Below are positions 54,162 through 63,075 of a stretch of DNA of 64,000 nucleotides, in pieces. The position numbers and the translations under genes are program-made. Where the stretch lies: positions 124,001 through 188,000 of the forward strand of contig DAMBWF010000002.1 in assembly GCA_032052615.1 (NCBI GenBank). The letters run 5' to 3'. Under the pieces are notes generated by a model. The model was not told where the DNA came from, made no database searches, and saw nothing but the letters and a program-made list of their open reading frames with translations. This DNA is from Pseudomonas_T sp032052615. GTDB lineage: Bacteria > Pseudomonadota > Gammaproteobacteria > Pseudomonadales > Pseudomonadaceae. The first letter of the stretch is position 1, and each line of letters begins with the position of its first letter.

Positions 54162-55187
54162 CTAGCCTCCTTGCAGCGCGGCGCCCACCGCCGCCCGCAG
54201 GTAGTCCAGCAGGTCCGGGGTGAGCCAGGTGCCTTCCAGCAGCTCCGGCTCCCGCTCCATGGCCAGGCGGAACTTGGCCTGGGTCTCTGGCCGGTCGCCG
54301 GCGTAGGCGCGGAACAGCTCCAGCCAGGCCAGGGCCAGGGTCCGGGCGCGGGGATCGGTCGCCGGCACGCCTTCGTCCAGGGCCTGGCGGAAGCGGGCGA
54401 TCAGCGGTGGCCACTCCTCCAGGCGGTCGAAGTAGTGGGCGCGGAGGTGGGCGTACTCAGTGTCGTCCAGGTAGCGCCGGTAGATCGCCAGCTTGCCCTC
54501 GGCGAAGGCGCGGGTGATGAAGGCACGGATCTCCGGGGTGATGCCGGTCTGCCGGGCCAGGGCCGGTTCCTGCTCGTGCATGGCGTTGAGACGGGCGACG
54601 AAGCCCGGGTCGCCGGCGGTGTCCCGTTCCAGGGCGCGCATCCAGCGGCGGGCGAGCTGGCGCGCGGCCTCGCTCCCGGCCTCGACGCCGTCGGCCAGCA
54701 GCGCGTGGGCCTCGGCCACCCGCGCCTTCCATTCCGCCTCGTGGCGAGGGTCGAGCTGGGCGAACGGCAGGCGGGCCAGTTCGTCGGCGGTGAAGTAGGG
54801 GTCGTACATCGTGATGGTCTCCAAGGTGGTCAGCCAGTCGGTGGACGCCGGGTCGCCGTCCTCGGCGAGCCGCCGGTGCAGCCGTTCGAGGCGCCGGCGC
54901 AGCGCGGTGAGTCGCGCCAGCCGGCGATCCAGCGCCGTCAGGTGTCGAAGGACCAGTTCGGACGGGGAGGGCGCCGTGTCGTCCAGCAGCGCGGCGATGT
55001 CCGCCAGCGGCACCCCCAGCCGTTGCAGGGCGAGGATGCGTCCCAGGCGGCCGACGTCTTCCGGGTCGTACAGGCGGTAGCCCGCCTCGCTGCGCGCCGA
55101 CGGCACGAGCAGGCCGATCCGGTGGTAGTGGTGCAGGGTGCGTACGGTGATCCCGGCGCGGCGCGCCAGGGTGCCTACGGTCAACAT
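54162..55187 (-). CDS. MerR-family regulator with TipAS-like effector domain
   Basis: This 341-residue protein has a MerR HTH (MLTVGTLARRAGITVRTLHH and YHRIGLLVPSARSEAGYRLY), a coiled-coil linker (RRLARLTALRRRLERLHRRL, about residues 90-110) and a long C-terminal ligand-binding region. That region contains TipAS-like motifs (HEAEWKARVAEAHALL, ITPEIRAFITRAFAEGKLAIYRR). TipA proteins bind peptide antibiotics. GGAGGACC precedes the ATG at 55187. An internal ATG (M127, 54809) with GGAG upstream opens exactly at the TipAS part. The target promoter may be the nearby 56054-56082 element, by inference. Confidence 0.85.
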   Translation of the reverse strand: MLTVGTLARRAGITVRTLHHYHRIGLLVPSARSEAGYRLYDPEDVGRLGRILALQRLGVPLADIAALLDDTAPSPSELVLRHLTALDRRLARLTALRRRLERLHRRLAEDGDPASTDWLTTLETITMYDPYFTADELARLPFAQLDPRHEAEWKARVAEAHALLADGVEAGSEAARQLARRWMRALERDTAGDPGFVARLNAMHEQEPALARQTGITPEIRAFITRAFAEGKLAIYRRYLDDTEYAHLRAHYFDRLEEWPPLIARFRQALDEGVPATDPRARTLALAWLELFRAYAGDRPETQAKFRLAMEREPELLEGTWLTPDLLDYLRAAVGAALQGG

Positions 55188-55305
55188 CGGGGTCCTCCCG
55201 GGTCGTTCAACGGAGCGAGAGCCTGGGGCCTGACGCCACGTGAGGGTCAAGGGGCGAACGCGACGAGGCGGGCGGGCCGCCCGGCGACGGGGCGGCCCGC
55301 GGCGC

Positions 55306-55851
55306 TCAGAGGGCCTGGGCGTATTCGCGGAACGGCGGGATGGTGTAGCGCACGCCGTGGCGACGGCAATCCTCCAGGGTGCCCTCGGCGTCGGCGCGCA
55401 GGTGGTAGTAGCTTTCCCCGGCCTGTTCCTGGGGCGTGTCCACCAGGTCCCGGGTCAGGTCGATATAGGGCGCCGCCAGCAGGTCGTCGCGACCCGTGGC
55501 GCCGGTCTTGGCGTCGACGCTGCGCCCGGCCCAGGGGATCAGCCGCTGGCCCTCGAGCCAGTGCACCGCCGCGCGGGAGGTGCCGTCCGGCCAGACGTAG
55601 GCCACCAGGCAGAAGTGATTGGTGTGGCGATTGGCGCGCGCCTCCAGCAGCAGGCGACGCAGGTCGTGGCGCGGGTCGCGAAAGCGCGCGTCGACGGCCG
55701 GGTCGGTGGGGCGCGGCTGTCCCGGGAAGATGGTGCGGGCGGGCGCCTCCCGCTCGACGGAGACGAAGGAGGTCAGACCCAGGGGCGCCAGCAGGAGCAG
55801 CGCCAGCCCGAGGCGGCGGGTGGCCGGACGCGCGAAGCGGTGCGGATTCAT
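55306..55851 (-). CDS. Hypothetical exported protein
   Basis: This 181-residue protein has an N-terminal hydrophobic signal/anchor (RLGLALLLLAPLGLTSFV). The mature domain contains FCLVAYVWPDGTSRAAVHWLEG and LIPWAGRSVDAKTG, and two cysteines (FCLVAY, EDCRRHG). No family was recognised. The ATG at 55851 overlaps the TGA of a 42-codon upstream frame. It follows the MerR gene in the opposite sense of reading order (transcribed toward it) and may be cotranscribed with it. Confidence 0.72.
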   Translation of the reverse strand: MNPHRFARPATRRLGLALLLLAPLGLTSFVSVEREAPARTIFPGQPRPTDPAVDARFRDPRHDLRRLLLEARANRHTNHFCLVAYVWPDGTSRAAVHWLEGQRLIPWAGRSVDAKTGATGRDDLLAAPYIDLTRDLVDTPQEQAGESYYHLRADAEGTLEDCRRHGVRYTIPPFREYAQAL

Positions 55852-55976
55852 GGTCGCGTCCCCCGGGGGCGTGTGGCGCGGGGGCCGGGGGACGGGGGAG
55901 ATAGAGGCGCGCGGGCGCCACGGGGCCGGCGGTCCGCGAGGGGCGCGCCGGGGGAGGGATGCCATGCCTGGCTCAT
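55848..55976 (-). CDS. 42-residue leader ORF, possibly translated
   Basis: An ATG at 55976 with AAGGA nearby opens a Pro/Arg/Gly-rich frame (MSQAWHPSPGAPLADRRPRG...) that ends in TGA overlapping the next ATG (ATGA). Such composition often arises by chance in GC-rich DNA, so coding is uncertain. The remaining bases up to 56167 hold only promoter elements. Confidence 0.35.
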   Translation of the reverse strand: MSQAWHPSPGAPLADRRPRGARAPLSPPSPGPRATRPRGTRP

Positions 55977-56053
55977 AGTTCGGTCCTTCGTTATCGCTCT
56001 CGCCAGCGCGCCGTCGCGGGTGCGAACCGGTCGCGCGCTGGCCTGCACACTAG

Positions 56054-56082
56054 GTTAACTGATTTGGTTATAGGTTGGTCAA
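56054..56082 (-). promoter_or_regulatory. Candidate promoter for the 55851 gene
   Basis: On the minus strand, TTGACC (56082-56077) and GTTAAC (56059-56054) are separated by 17 bases, in an A/T-rich island with two direct ATAACC/TTAACC motifs. Among the surrounding GC-rich bases it stands out. It might be a MerR or other repressor target. Confidence 0.45.
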
Positions 56083-56167
56083 GTCCGCTTTTCCCTGTCG
56101 GATGGCTCGACGTCCGCCCGTCGACCTCCTACCATCGAGCTCGGTTCCCTCGATGCAGGAACAGCCC

Positions 56168-56620
56168 ATGGCGATCGTTTGGCTGGCTCACCCTCACCGC
56201 GAACTCGATACGGCCACGCTCTACGCGATCCTCGCGTTGCGCGCCCGGGTCTTCGTGGTGGAGCAGAAATGCCCCTACCTGGATGTGGACGGCGAAGACC
56301 TGCAGGGAGACACCTGCCACGTGACCGCCTGGGAGGACGGCGCGCTACTGGCCTGCCTGCGCCTGCTGGACCCGACGCGCCACGACGGCGAAGTGGTCAT
56401 CGGCCGGGTCGCCACCGACGCCGCCGCCCGTGGCAAGGGCCTCGGCCACGGGCTGATGGCCCACGCCCTGGCGCTCTGCGCCGAGCGCTGGCCCGGCCGC
56501 CCGATCTACCTCTCCGCCCAAGCGCATCTGCAAGCCTACTACGGACGCTACGGCTTCGAACCGGCCACTGGCGTCTACCTGGAAGATGACATCCCCCATA
56601 TCGGCATGCGCCGGCCCTGA
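56168..56620 (+). CDS. ElaA-like GNAT acetyltransferase
   Basis: This 150-residue GNAT protein has the acetyl-CoA loop in GRVATDAAARGKGLGHGLMA (R/Q-x-x-G-x-G/A) and the ElaA marks LRARVFVVEQKCPYLDVDG and LSAQAHLQAYYGRYGFEP. The acceptor of ElaA proteins is not known. The ATG at 56168 starts the conserved part. Longer readings add a non-conserved N-terminus. Confidence 0.88.
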   Translation: MAIVWLAHPHRELDTATLYAILALRARVFVVEQKCPYLDVDGEDLQGDTCHVTAWEDGALLACLRLLDPTRHDGEVVIGRVATDAAARGKGLGHGLMAHALALCAERWPGRPIYLSAQAHLQAYYGRYGFEPATGVYLEDDIPHIGMRRP

Positions 56621-56653
56621 GCCGAGCCCGTCGATCACACAAGGAACGATTCG

Positions 56654-57469
56654 TTGGACTTCCTCGACCTTTACCGGCAGCGCATCGGCCACACCGGCGA
56701 CTGCGCCCCCACCCTGGAGACCCTGGCCGCGTTGCAGGCGGCCCACATCGCCACCATCGCCTTCGAGAACCTGACGCCGCTGCTCGGCCTGGAGGTGAAT
56801 CTCGACGAGCAGGCCCTGCTGGACAAGCTCGTCCATGACCGCCGGGGCGGCTACTGCTTCGAACAGAACCTGCTGTTCCTGCGGGTGCTGCGGGCCCTCG
56901 GCTTCCAGGCCCGGGGGCTGGCCGGCCGGGTGCGCTGGAACCTGGCGGACGATGCCCCGCCGACCCCACGCACCCACATGTTGGTGCTGGTGACCCTGGA
57001 CGAGGGCGAGCATGTGGTCGACGTCGGCTTCGGCGGCCTCAACCCCACCGCGCCGCTGCGGTTGCAGGCCGACGTGGTGCAGCCCACGCCCCACGAGCCG
57101 TTCCGCCTGCTGCGCGACGGCGAGGACTTCATCGTCCAGGCGCTCTCCGCCGACGAATGGAAGACCCTCTACCGCTTCGACCTCTCCCCGCACCTGGAGG
57201 TGGACTACCGGTTGACCAGTTGGTACCTGTCCCACTGCCCGGCCTCGCTGTTCGTCAACGACCTGATGGTCGCGCGGACCTTGCCCGACATTCGCTACAC
57301 CCTGCTCAACGGGCGTTACAGCGAGCAGCCGACGGAGGGCGAGAAGCGCACCCGGCTGGTCGCCCACGTGGGCGAACTGGTGGAGCTGCTGGAAGGGCCG
57401 TTCGGCCTGCGGGTCCGCCACCTGCCGGGCTTGGTCGAGCGACTCGGCCGGGTATTGTCCCAGCAATAA
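56654..57469 (+). CDS. Arylamine N-acetyltransferase
   Basis: This 271-residue NAT has the catalytic triad C68 (GGYCFEQN), H108 (RTHMLVLV) and D123 (VVDVGFGGL). It transfers acetyl from acetyl-CoA to arylamines and hydrazines. It begins with TTG at 56654, preceded by AAGGA at suitable spacing, and no ATG fits the conserved N-terminus. Its TAA stop runs straight into the A-run of a terminator hairpin used mainly by the opposite strand. Confidence 0.93.
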   Translation: MDFLDLYRQRIGHTGDCAPTLETLAALQAAHIATIAFENLTPLLGLEVNLDEQALLDKLVHDRRGGYCFEQNLLFLRVLRALGFQARGLAGRVRWNLADDAPPTPRTHMLVLVTLDEGEHVVDVGFGGLNPTAPLRLQADVVQPTPHEPFRLLRDGEDFIVQALSADEWKTLYRFDLSPHLEVDYRLTSWYLSHCPASLFVNDLMVARTLPDIRYTLLNGRYSEQPTEGEKRTRLVAHVGELVELLEGPFGLRVRHLPGLVERLGRVLSQQ

Positions 57470-57499
57470 AAAAAGACCCGGGCCGAAGCCCGGGTCTCT
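57470..57499 (-). terminator. Terminator between NAT and the Tim44-like gene
   Basis: The perfect 10-bp stem AGACCCGGGC / GCCCGGGTCT has a CGAA loop (57476-57499). Plus-strand A7 at 57470-57476 becomes T7 on the minus strand, so it ends transcripts of the Tim44-like gene (stop at 57507). It may also stop the opposing NAT transcript. Confidence 0.9.
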
Positions 57500-57506
57500 C
57501 GTTGCG

Positions 57507-58337
57507 TCAGACGTTCTGCCGGATACCGGCGACGCGCCACGGCTGGTTATCGCCGTGGGGGCGCTCCATGCGCCAGCTCTCGCTGAAACGCTCGCCCTGG
57601 TCGAAGCGGGAGTTCTTCGACACGCCGTTGAAGGTCAGGGTGGCGACGGTCTTGTCCGCCAGCTCGTCGATGCCGTCCAGTTGCACCTGCAGGTCTTCGA
57701 TATAGGTGGACTGGTAAGCGTCTCCCAGGCTGGCGCGCTCCTCCTTGAGGAAGGACAGCATCTGCGGGGTGACGTACTCGGCGATCTTGTCCATTTCCGC
57801 CGCGTCCCAGTGCTGTTGCAGGGCCAGGAAGTGCTCGCGGCCGGCGTCGAGGAACCGTTGTTCGTCGAACCAGGCCGGGGCGGCGAACGCCGGACGGGCG
57901 GCCGGGGCGCCCGCGCCGAACACCGGCGGCTGGACCTCGGGCATCTGCCGGTGCATCGGCCCGGCGGGCATCGGCTGGCCCTGCTGCTGGCGTCTGCGCG
58001 CGGCGAGGAACCGGAACAGCAGGAAGGCGATCACGCCGAAGATCAGGATGTCGAAGAACTGCAGGCCCTGGAACCCGCCGCCCATGAACATGGAGGCGAG
58101 CAGGCCGCCGGCGGCGAGGCCGGCCAGGGGGCCGAGCCAGCGCGAGGCGCCGCCGGCGGCGGGCGCGCGGCCTGGCGCGGTGGGCGCGGCGGCCGGGGTA
58201 TTGGGCTGGGCCTGGCGGGTCTGGTGGGTCGGCGCGGAGCCGAAGGATTTGCCGCCGCCCATGCGCTTGGCATTGGCGTCGAGGCTCAGCGTCAGGGCGA
58301 CGCAGAAAGCCAGGGCGATACTGAGGACACGCTGCAT
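57507..58337 (-). CDS. Tim44-like domain protein
   Basis: This 276-residue protein has a signal/anchor at the N-terminus, a Gln/Pro/Ala-rich stretch, a second membrane segment (FFDILIFGVIAFLLFRFLAAR) and a C-terminal Tim44-like domain (about residues 150-276, FLKEERASLGDAYQSTYIED, WRMERPHGDNQPWRVAGI). This layout is typical of the conserved bacterial family near uvrD in pseudomonads. Its role is unknown. Confidence 0.87.
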   Translation of the reverse strand: MQRVLSIALAFCVALTLSLDANAKRMGGGKSFGSAPTHQTRQAQPNTPAAAPTAPGRAPAAGGASRWLGPLAGLAAGGLLASMFMGGGFQGLQFFDILIFGVIAFLLFRFLAARRRQQQGQPMPAGPMHRQMPEVQPPVFGAGAPAARPAFAAPAWFDEQRFLDAGREHFLALQQHWDAAEMDKIAEYVTPQMLSFLKEERASLGDAYQSTYIEDLQVQLDGIDELADKTVATLTFNGVSKNSRFDQGERFSESWRMERPHGDNQPWRVAGIRQNV

Positions 58338-58580
58338 GTCGGGCATCTCGCGAGTGGTAGGGTACGCGCGCCATGCTGCCCATTCGGGCCGGGCTTGGCC
58401 AGCCGGAGAATGTTTCGGGATTTTTGCCGCGCCGCTCGGGCCGGCGCGGCGCACTCGCCGAGCCGTGCCGCGCGTCTCGCGATACGCGCGATATCGACCG
58501 AGGCTGGCCGGCTCCCGGAAAAGGTCACGAAGCCCCTCGCGCCGCGCCGACCCGCCGGATGCCGCCCGCCGCCTGGTCTC

Positions 58581-60767
58581 TCAGAGCGGTTGCAGCTTGG
58601 CGTAGGCGAGCATCAACCACTTGCTGCCCTCGCTCTCGAACTTCACCTGTACCCGCGCCTGGGCGCCGGCGCCCTCGAAGTTGAGGATCACCCCCTCGCC
58701 GAAGAGGGAGTGCAGTACCCGCTGGCCGAGGGCCAGGCCGGTATCCGGCACCTCGGCGCCGGCGAAGGGCGAGGCGCCGCCACGGGTCACCCCGCCCAGG
58801 GGCCGGCTGACGCTGTTGGACAGCCGCACCTCCTGCAGCAGCCCCGGGGGAATCTCGCGGATGAAGCGCGACACCTTGTTGTAGGTCTCGCTGCCGTAGA
58901 GCCGCCGGGTTTCGGCGTAGGTCACCACCAGGCGCTGCATGGCGCGGGTGATGCCGACATAGGCCAGGCGCCGCTCCTCCTCCAGGCGGCCCGGCTCTTC
59001 CAGGCTCATCTTGTGGGGGAACAGCCCTTCCTCCATGCCCACTAGGAACACCAGGGGGAATTCCAGGCCCTTGGCGCTGTGCAGGGTCATCAGTTGCACG
59101 CTGTCCTCGTGGGCGTCGGCCTGGGTATCGCCGGCCTCCAGGGAGGCGTGGGCGAGGAACGCCTGCAGCGGGGTGAGGCCCTCGTCCTCCTCGCCGTGCT
59201 CGAAAGCACGGGCGGCGCTGACCAGTTCCTCCAGGTTCTCCACCCGGGCCTGGCCCTTCTCGCCCTTCTCGTCGCGGTGGTAGGCGATCAGCCCGGACTG
59301 TTCGATGACCGTCTGGGTCATCACGTGCAGCGGCATCTCCTCCACCTTCAGCGCCAGGGTGTCGATCAGCTCGACGAAGGCGTTCAGCGCGCCCGCCGCG
59401 CGGCCGGACACATGCTTGGCGCCCACCGCCTCGTGCAGCGCCGCCCACAGCGAGATCCGCCGCTGGCGGGCCAGGTCGCGCAGGGTTTCCACGGTTTTCT
59501 CGCCGATGCCCCGGGCCGGCACGTTGATCACCCGCTCCAGGGCGGCGTCGTTGTCGCGGCCGTCGATCAGCCGCAGGTAGGCGACGGCGTTCTTGATCTC
59601 GGCGCGCTCGAAGAAGCGTTGGCCGCCGTAGATGCGGTAGGGGATGCGCTCGCGCAGCAGCGCCTCCTCCAGCACCCGAGACTGGGCGTTGGAGCGGTAG
59701 AGGATGGCGATGTCGCGGCGCGCCAGGCCGTCCTTGAGGGCGCGCTCGATGTTTTCCACCACGTAGCGCGCCTCGTCGTGTTCGTTGAAGGCGGCGTACA
59801 GGCCGATGGGCTCGCCGTCGGCGCCCTCGGTCCACAACTCCTTGCCCAGGCGTCCCTGGTTATTGGCGATCAGGGCGTTGGCGGCCTTGAGGATGCCGCC
59901 GGTGGAGCGGTAGTTCTGCTCCAGGCGGATCAACTGGGTGTCGGGGAAATCGGCGGAGTACTGGTGGATATTCTCGATCTTCGCCCCGCGCCAGCCGTAG
60001 ATGGACTGGTCGTCGTCGCCCACCACCATCAGGCTGTCGCCGTCCTTGGCCAGCAGGCGCAGCCAGGCGTACTGCACGGCGTTGGTGTCCTGGAATTCGT
60101 CCACCAGGATGTGGCGGAAGCGCCGCTGGTAGTGGGCCAGCAGGCCGGCGTGGTCGCGCCAGAGGTCCAGGGCGCGCAGCAGCAGCTCGGAGAAATCGAT
60201 CACCCCGGCGCGGGCGCAGGCGTCCTCGTAGGCCTGGTAGATCTTCACCATGGTGGCGACGAACAGGTCGCCGCCGGGCTGGATGTGCTGGGGCCGCAGG
60301 CCCTCGTCCTTCTGCCCGTTGATGAACCACTGGGCCTGGCGGGCCGGCCAGCGCTGCTCGTCCAGGCCCAGCTCGCGGATCACCCGCTTGACCAGGCGTT
60401 GCTGATCGTCGCTGTCGAGGATCTGGAAATTCTGGTTCAGCCCGGCTTCCTGCCAGTGGGCCCGCAGCAGCCGGTGCGCCAGGCCGTGGAAGGTGCCGAC
60501 CCACATGCCCTGGGGGCTGATGCCCATGAGCTGCTCGATGCGCCCGCGCATCTCGGCGGCCGCCTTGTTGGTGAAGGTCACCGCCAGGATCGAATGCAGC
60601 GAGGCGCGCTCCACGTGCATCAGCCAGGCGATGCGATGCACCAGCACGCGGGTTTTGCCGGAGCCGGCGCCGGCGAGGACCAACTGACGGCCCAGCGGGG
60701 CGGTCACCGCCTGGCGTTGGGCATCGTTGAGGGAGTTCAGCAGGGGGGAGAGGTCGTCGTTGAGCAT
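58581..60767 (-). CDS. uvrD: DNA helicase II
   Basis: This 728-residue superfamily 1 helicase has Walker A GAGSGKT (33-39), DEFQDTN as motif II, QSIYGWRGAKIENI as motif III, RLEQNYRST as motif IV and LMTLHSAKGLEFPLVFLVG as motif V. The C-terminus has a short Tudor-like part (GEGVILNFEGAGAQARVQVKF). It unwinds DNA in nucleotide excision and mismatch repair. No SOS box lies in its upstream region, unlike E. coli uvrD. The start gives MLNDDLSPLLNSLNDAQRQA, the standard N-terminus. Confidence 0.95.
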   Translation of the reverse strand: MLNDDLSPLLNSLNDAQRQAVTAPLGRQLVLAGAGSGKTRVLVHRIAWLMHVERASLHSILAVTFTNKAAAEMRGRIEQLMGISPQGMWVGTFHGLAHRLLRAHWQEAGLNQNFQILDSDDQQRLVKRVIRELGLDEQRWPARQAQWFINGQKDEGLRPQHIQPGGDLFVATMVKIYQAYEDACARAGVIDFSELLLRALDLWRDHAGLLAHYQRRFRHILVDEFQDTNAVQYAWLRLLAKDGDSLMVVGDDDQSIYGWRGAKIENIHQYSADFPDTQLIRLEQNYRSTGGILKAANALIANNQGRLGKELWTEGADGEPIGLYAAFNEHDEARYVVENIERALKDGLARRDIAILYRSNAQSRVLEEALLRERIPYRIYGGQRFFERAEIKNAVAYLRLIDGRDNDAALERVINVPARGIGEKTVETLRDLARQRRISLWAALHEAVGAKHVSGRAAGALNAFVELIDTLALKVEEMPLHVMTQTVIEQSGLIAYHRDEKGEKGQARVENLEELVSAARAFEHGEEDEGLTPLQAFLAHASLEAGDTQADAHEDSVQLMTLHSAKGLEFPLVFLVGMEEGLFPHKMSLEEPGRLEEERRLAYVGITRAMQRLVVTYAETRRLYGSETYNKVSRFIREIPPGLLQEVRLSNSVSRPLGGVTRGGASPFAGAEVPDTGLALGQRVLHSLFGEGVILNFEGAGAQARVQVKFESEGSKWLMLAYAKLQPL

Positions 60768-60896
60768 CGCGGCATTCTAGGGGGCGGCATCCGCACCGGC
60801 AAACCGGATGGCACCGGCGGCGTCGCGCGTCCACGTTGAGGGGATTGGTATAGGCATTCTGCGCGGCTCGCCTTGCGCGATGGTGGTTTCCCTTCT

Positions 60897-60913
60897 ATTT
60901 GGTATGTACAAAT
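60897..60913. promoter_or_regulatory. HutC-like operator upstream of hutI
   Basis: ATTTGGTATGTACAAAT has inverted ends (ATTTG / CAAAT) around a TGTACA core. It differs by one base in GGTATGTACA from the Pseudomonas HutC site TGTATGTACA. Its position 19 bases before the hutI ATG suits a repressor. The hutC gene itself is not in the window. Confidence 0.6.
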
Positions 60914-60931
60914 AAAAAGCGAGGGATCGTC

Positions 60932-62146
60932 ATGCCGCCCGCGACCTGCTGGACCAACCTGCGCATCGCCACGTTCGATGCGGCCCTGCCGCAACCCTAC
61001 GGCTGGCGCGACGACATGGCCCTGGAGGTGGTCGACGGTCGCATCGCGCGCCTGCTGTCCATGGCCGACTGGCGGCCCCGGGATGGCGTGGAGACGATCG
61101 ACGCCGAGGGCCGCTGCCTGACCCCGGGTCTGATCGACTGCCACACCCACCTGGTGTGGGGTGGCGACCGCGCCGGCGAGTTCGAGCGCCGCCTGGCCGG
61201 CGCCAGCTATGCGGAGATCGCCGCCAGCGGCGGCGGCATCCGCGCCACCGTGGCGGCCACCCGCGCCGCCGACGAGCGCACCCTGTTCGACGCCGCCTCG
61301 CCGCGCCTGCGGGCGCTGCTGGACGAAGGCGTCACCTGCGTCGAGATTAAGTCCGGCTACGGCCTGGCCGTCGAGCCCGAACTCAAGCAACTGCGGGTCG
61401 CGCGGGCCTTGGGCGAGCGCTTCGGGGTGCGGGTGCGCACGACCTTGCTGGCGGCCCACGCGGTGCCACCGGAATTCGCCGGCGATCCCGACGGCTACAT
61501 CGAGCGGGTCTGCGCCGAAATCCTCCCGGCCGCCGCCGAGGCCGGCCTGGCCGACGCGGTGGACCTGTTCTGCGAAACTGTCGGCTTCGACCTGGCCCAG
61601 TCGCGCCGGGTGTTCCAGCGCGCCCGGGAACTGGGCCTGCCGTGCAAGGCCCACGTCGAGCAACTGTCGGCCATGGGCGGCGCGCGGCTGGCCGCCGAGT
61701 TCGGCGCGCTGTCGGTGGATCACGTGGAATACCTGGAGGACGCCGACATCGCCGCCCTGGCCGCCGCCGGCAGCGTGGCGGTCCTGCTGCCCGGCGCCTT
61801 CCTGTTCCTCAACGAAACCCGCAAGCCGCCGGTGGCGGCCCTGCGCCGGGCCGGCGTGCCCCTGGCGGTGGCCAGCGACCTCAACCCCGGCACCTCGCCT
61901 TTCGCCTCCCTGCGATTGATGGCCAATTTGGCTTGCGTCCAGTTCGGCCTGACCCCCGAGGAAGCCTTGGCCGGCATCACCCGTGAAGCCGCCCGGGCCC
62001 TGGGCCTGGACGACTGCGGGATTATCCGGCCCGGCCTACGCGCCGACTTCGCCCTGTGGGACGTGGAGCACCCCGCGCAACTGGTCTACGAGCCGCTGAC
62101 CCCGCGCCTGTGGCGGCGGGTGATGGCTGGGGAGGCGCGACCATGA
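60932..62146 (+). CDS. hutI: Imidazolonepropionase
   Basis: This 404-residue amidohydrolase opens the imidazolone ring to N-formiminoglutamate in histidine breakdown. The metal-binding HxH is H71/H73 ([10 protein letters not shown]), with EIKSGYGL and SDLNPGTSP as further marks. A GAGGGATCGTC ribosome site precedes the ATG. The stop overlaps the hutG start (ATGA). It is the first gene of this hut unit, divergent from uvrD. Confidence 0.95.
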   Translation: MPPATCWTNLRIATFDAALPQPYGWRDDMALEVVDGRIARLLSMADWRPRDGVETIDAEGRCLTPGLIDCHTHLVWGGDRAGEFERRLAGASYAEIAASGGGIRATVAATRAADERTLFDAASPRLRALLDEGVTCVEIKSGYGLAVEPELKQLRVARALGERFGVRVRTTLLAAHAVPPEFAGDPDGYIERVCAEILPAAAEAGLADAVDLFCETVGFDLAQSRRVFQRARELGLPCKAHVEQLSAMGGARLAAEFGALSVDHVEYLEDADIAALAAAGSVAVLLPGAFLFLNETRKPPVAALRRAGVPLAVASDLNPGTSPFASLRLMANLACVQFGLTPEEALAGITREAARALGLDDCGIIRPGLRADFALWDVEHPAQLVYEPLTPRLWRRVMAGEARP

Positions 62147-63063
62147 GCGTGGACATGAGCCCCTGGCAGGGTCGCGTCGATGCCGACGAGGGGCCTCGGG
62201 CGCGGCGCTGGCACCAGTGCGTGCGGCCCTTCGCCGATGGCGCCGAGCCGGGTGTCGTCCTGCTCGGCTTCGCCTGCGACGAAGGGGTGCGGCGCAACCA
62301 GGGCCGCATCGGCGCCGCCGCCGGTCCGCGGGCGCTGCGCCAGGCCCTGGCCAACCTGGCCTGGCACGGCACGCGGCCGGTATACGACGCCGGTGACGTG
62401 GCCTGCCCCGACGAGGACCTGGAGAGCGCCCAGGCGGCCCTGGCGCGACGGGTCGCCGCGCTGATCGAGGCCGGCCAGTCGCCGTTGCTGCTGGGCGGCG
62501 GCCACGAGACCGCCTGGGGCAGCTTCCAGGGCCTGGCGGCGGCGCGGCCGGCGGCGCGCATCGGTGTCCTCAACCTGGACGCCCACTTCGATCTGCGCCG
62601 CGCCGCCCGCCCCAGTTCCGGCACGCCCTTCGCCCAGATCGCCGACTGGCAGCGGGCCCGGGGCCAGCCCTTCCACTACCTCTGCCTGGGCATCGCCGAA
62701 CCGGCCAACAGCGCCGCGCTGTTCGACACCGCCGAGGCCCTGGGGGTGGCCTGGGTCCTCGACGAGGCCATTGACGACGCCCGCCTGCCGGCGCTGCTGG
62801 CGCGGGTCGAGGCGTTCTGTGCCAGCCTCGATGCGGTGCAGCTCTCCATCGACCTGGACGTGCTGCCCGCCGCGAGCATGCCGGCGGTCAGCGCCCCGGC
62901 CGCTCGCGGCGTGGCCCTGGCCCACGTCGAGGCGATCCTCGACCGGGTCAAGGCCAGCGGCCGCCTGGCCCTGGCCGAGCTGGTGGAGTTCAACCCCCGC
63001 TACGACATCGACAACCACGGCGCGCGTTGCGCCGCCCGACTGCTGTGGCGCCTCGCGCGCTGA
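62143..63063 (+). CDS. hutG: Formimidoylglutamase, arginase type
   Basis: This 306-residue arginase-fold metalloenzyme has metal ligands in [10 protein letters not shown] (H121), NLDAHFDLR (D146, H148, D150) and SIDLDVLP. It hydrolyses formiminoglutamate to glutamate and formamide directly. Most pseudomonads instead use HutF plus formylglutamate deformylase (also called HutG), a different family. The overlap with hutI (ATGA) shows coupling. Confidence 0.9.
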   Translation: MSVDMSPWQGRVDADEGPRARRWHQCVRPFADGAEPGVVLLGFACDEGVRRNQGRIGAAAGPRALRQALANLAWHGTRPVYDAGDVACPDEDLESAQAALARRVAALIEAGQSPLLLGGGHETAWGSFQGLAAARPAARIGVLNLDAHFDLRRAARPSSGTPFAQIADWQRARGQPFHYLCLGIAEPANSAALFDTAEALGVAWVLDEAIDDARLPALLARVEAFCASLDAVQLSIDLDVLPAASMPAVSAPAARGVALAHVEAILDRVKASGRLALAELVEFNPRYDIDNHGARCAARLLWRLAR

Positions 63064-63075
63064 CGGAGAGCCCCC

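Noticed and set aside
60768..60931. Search for an SOS box upstream of uvrD
   Set aside because: No CTGT-N8-ACAG pattern is present. The dyad found here resembles a HutC site and faces hutI.
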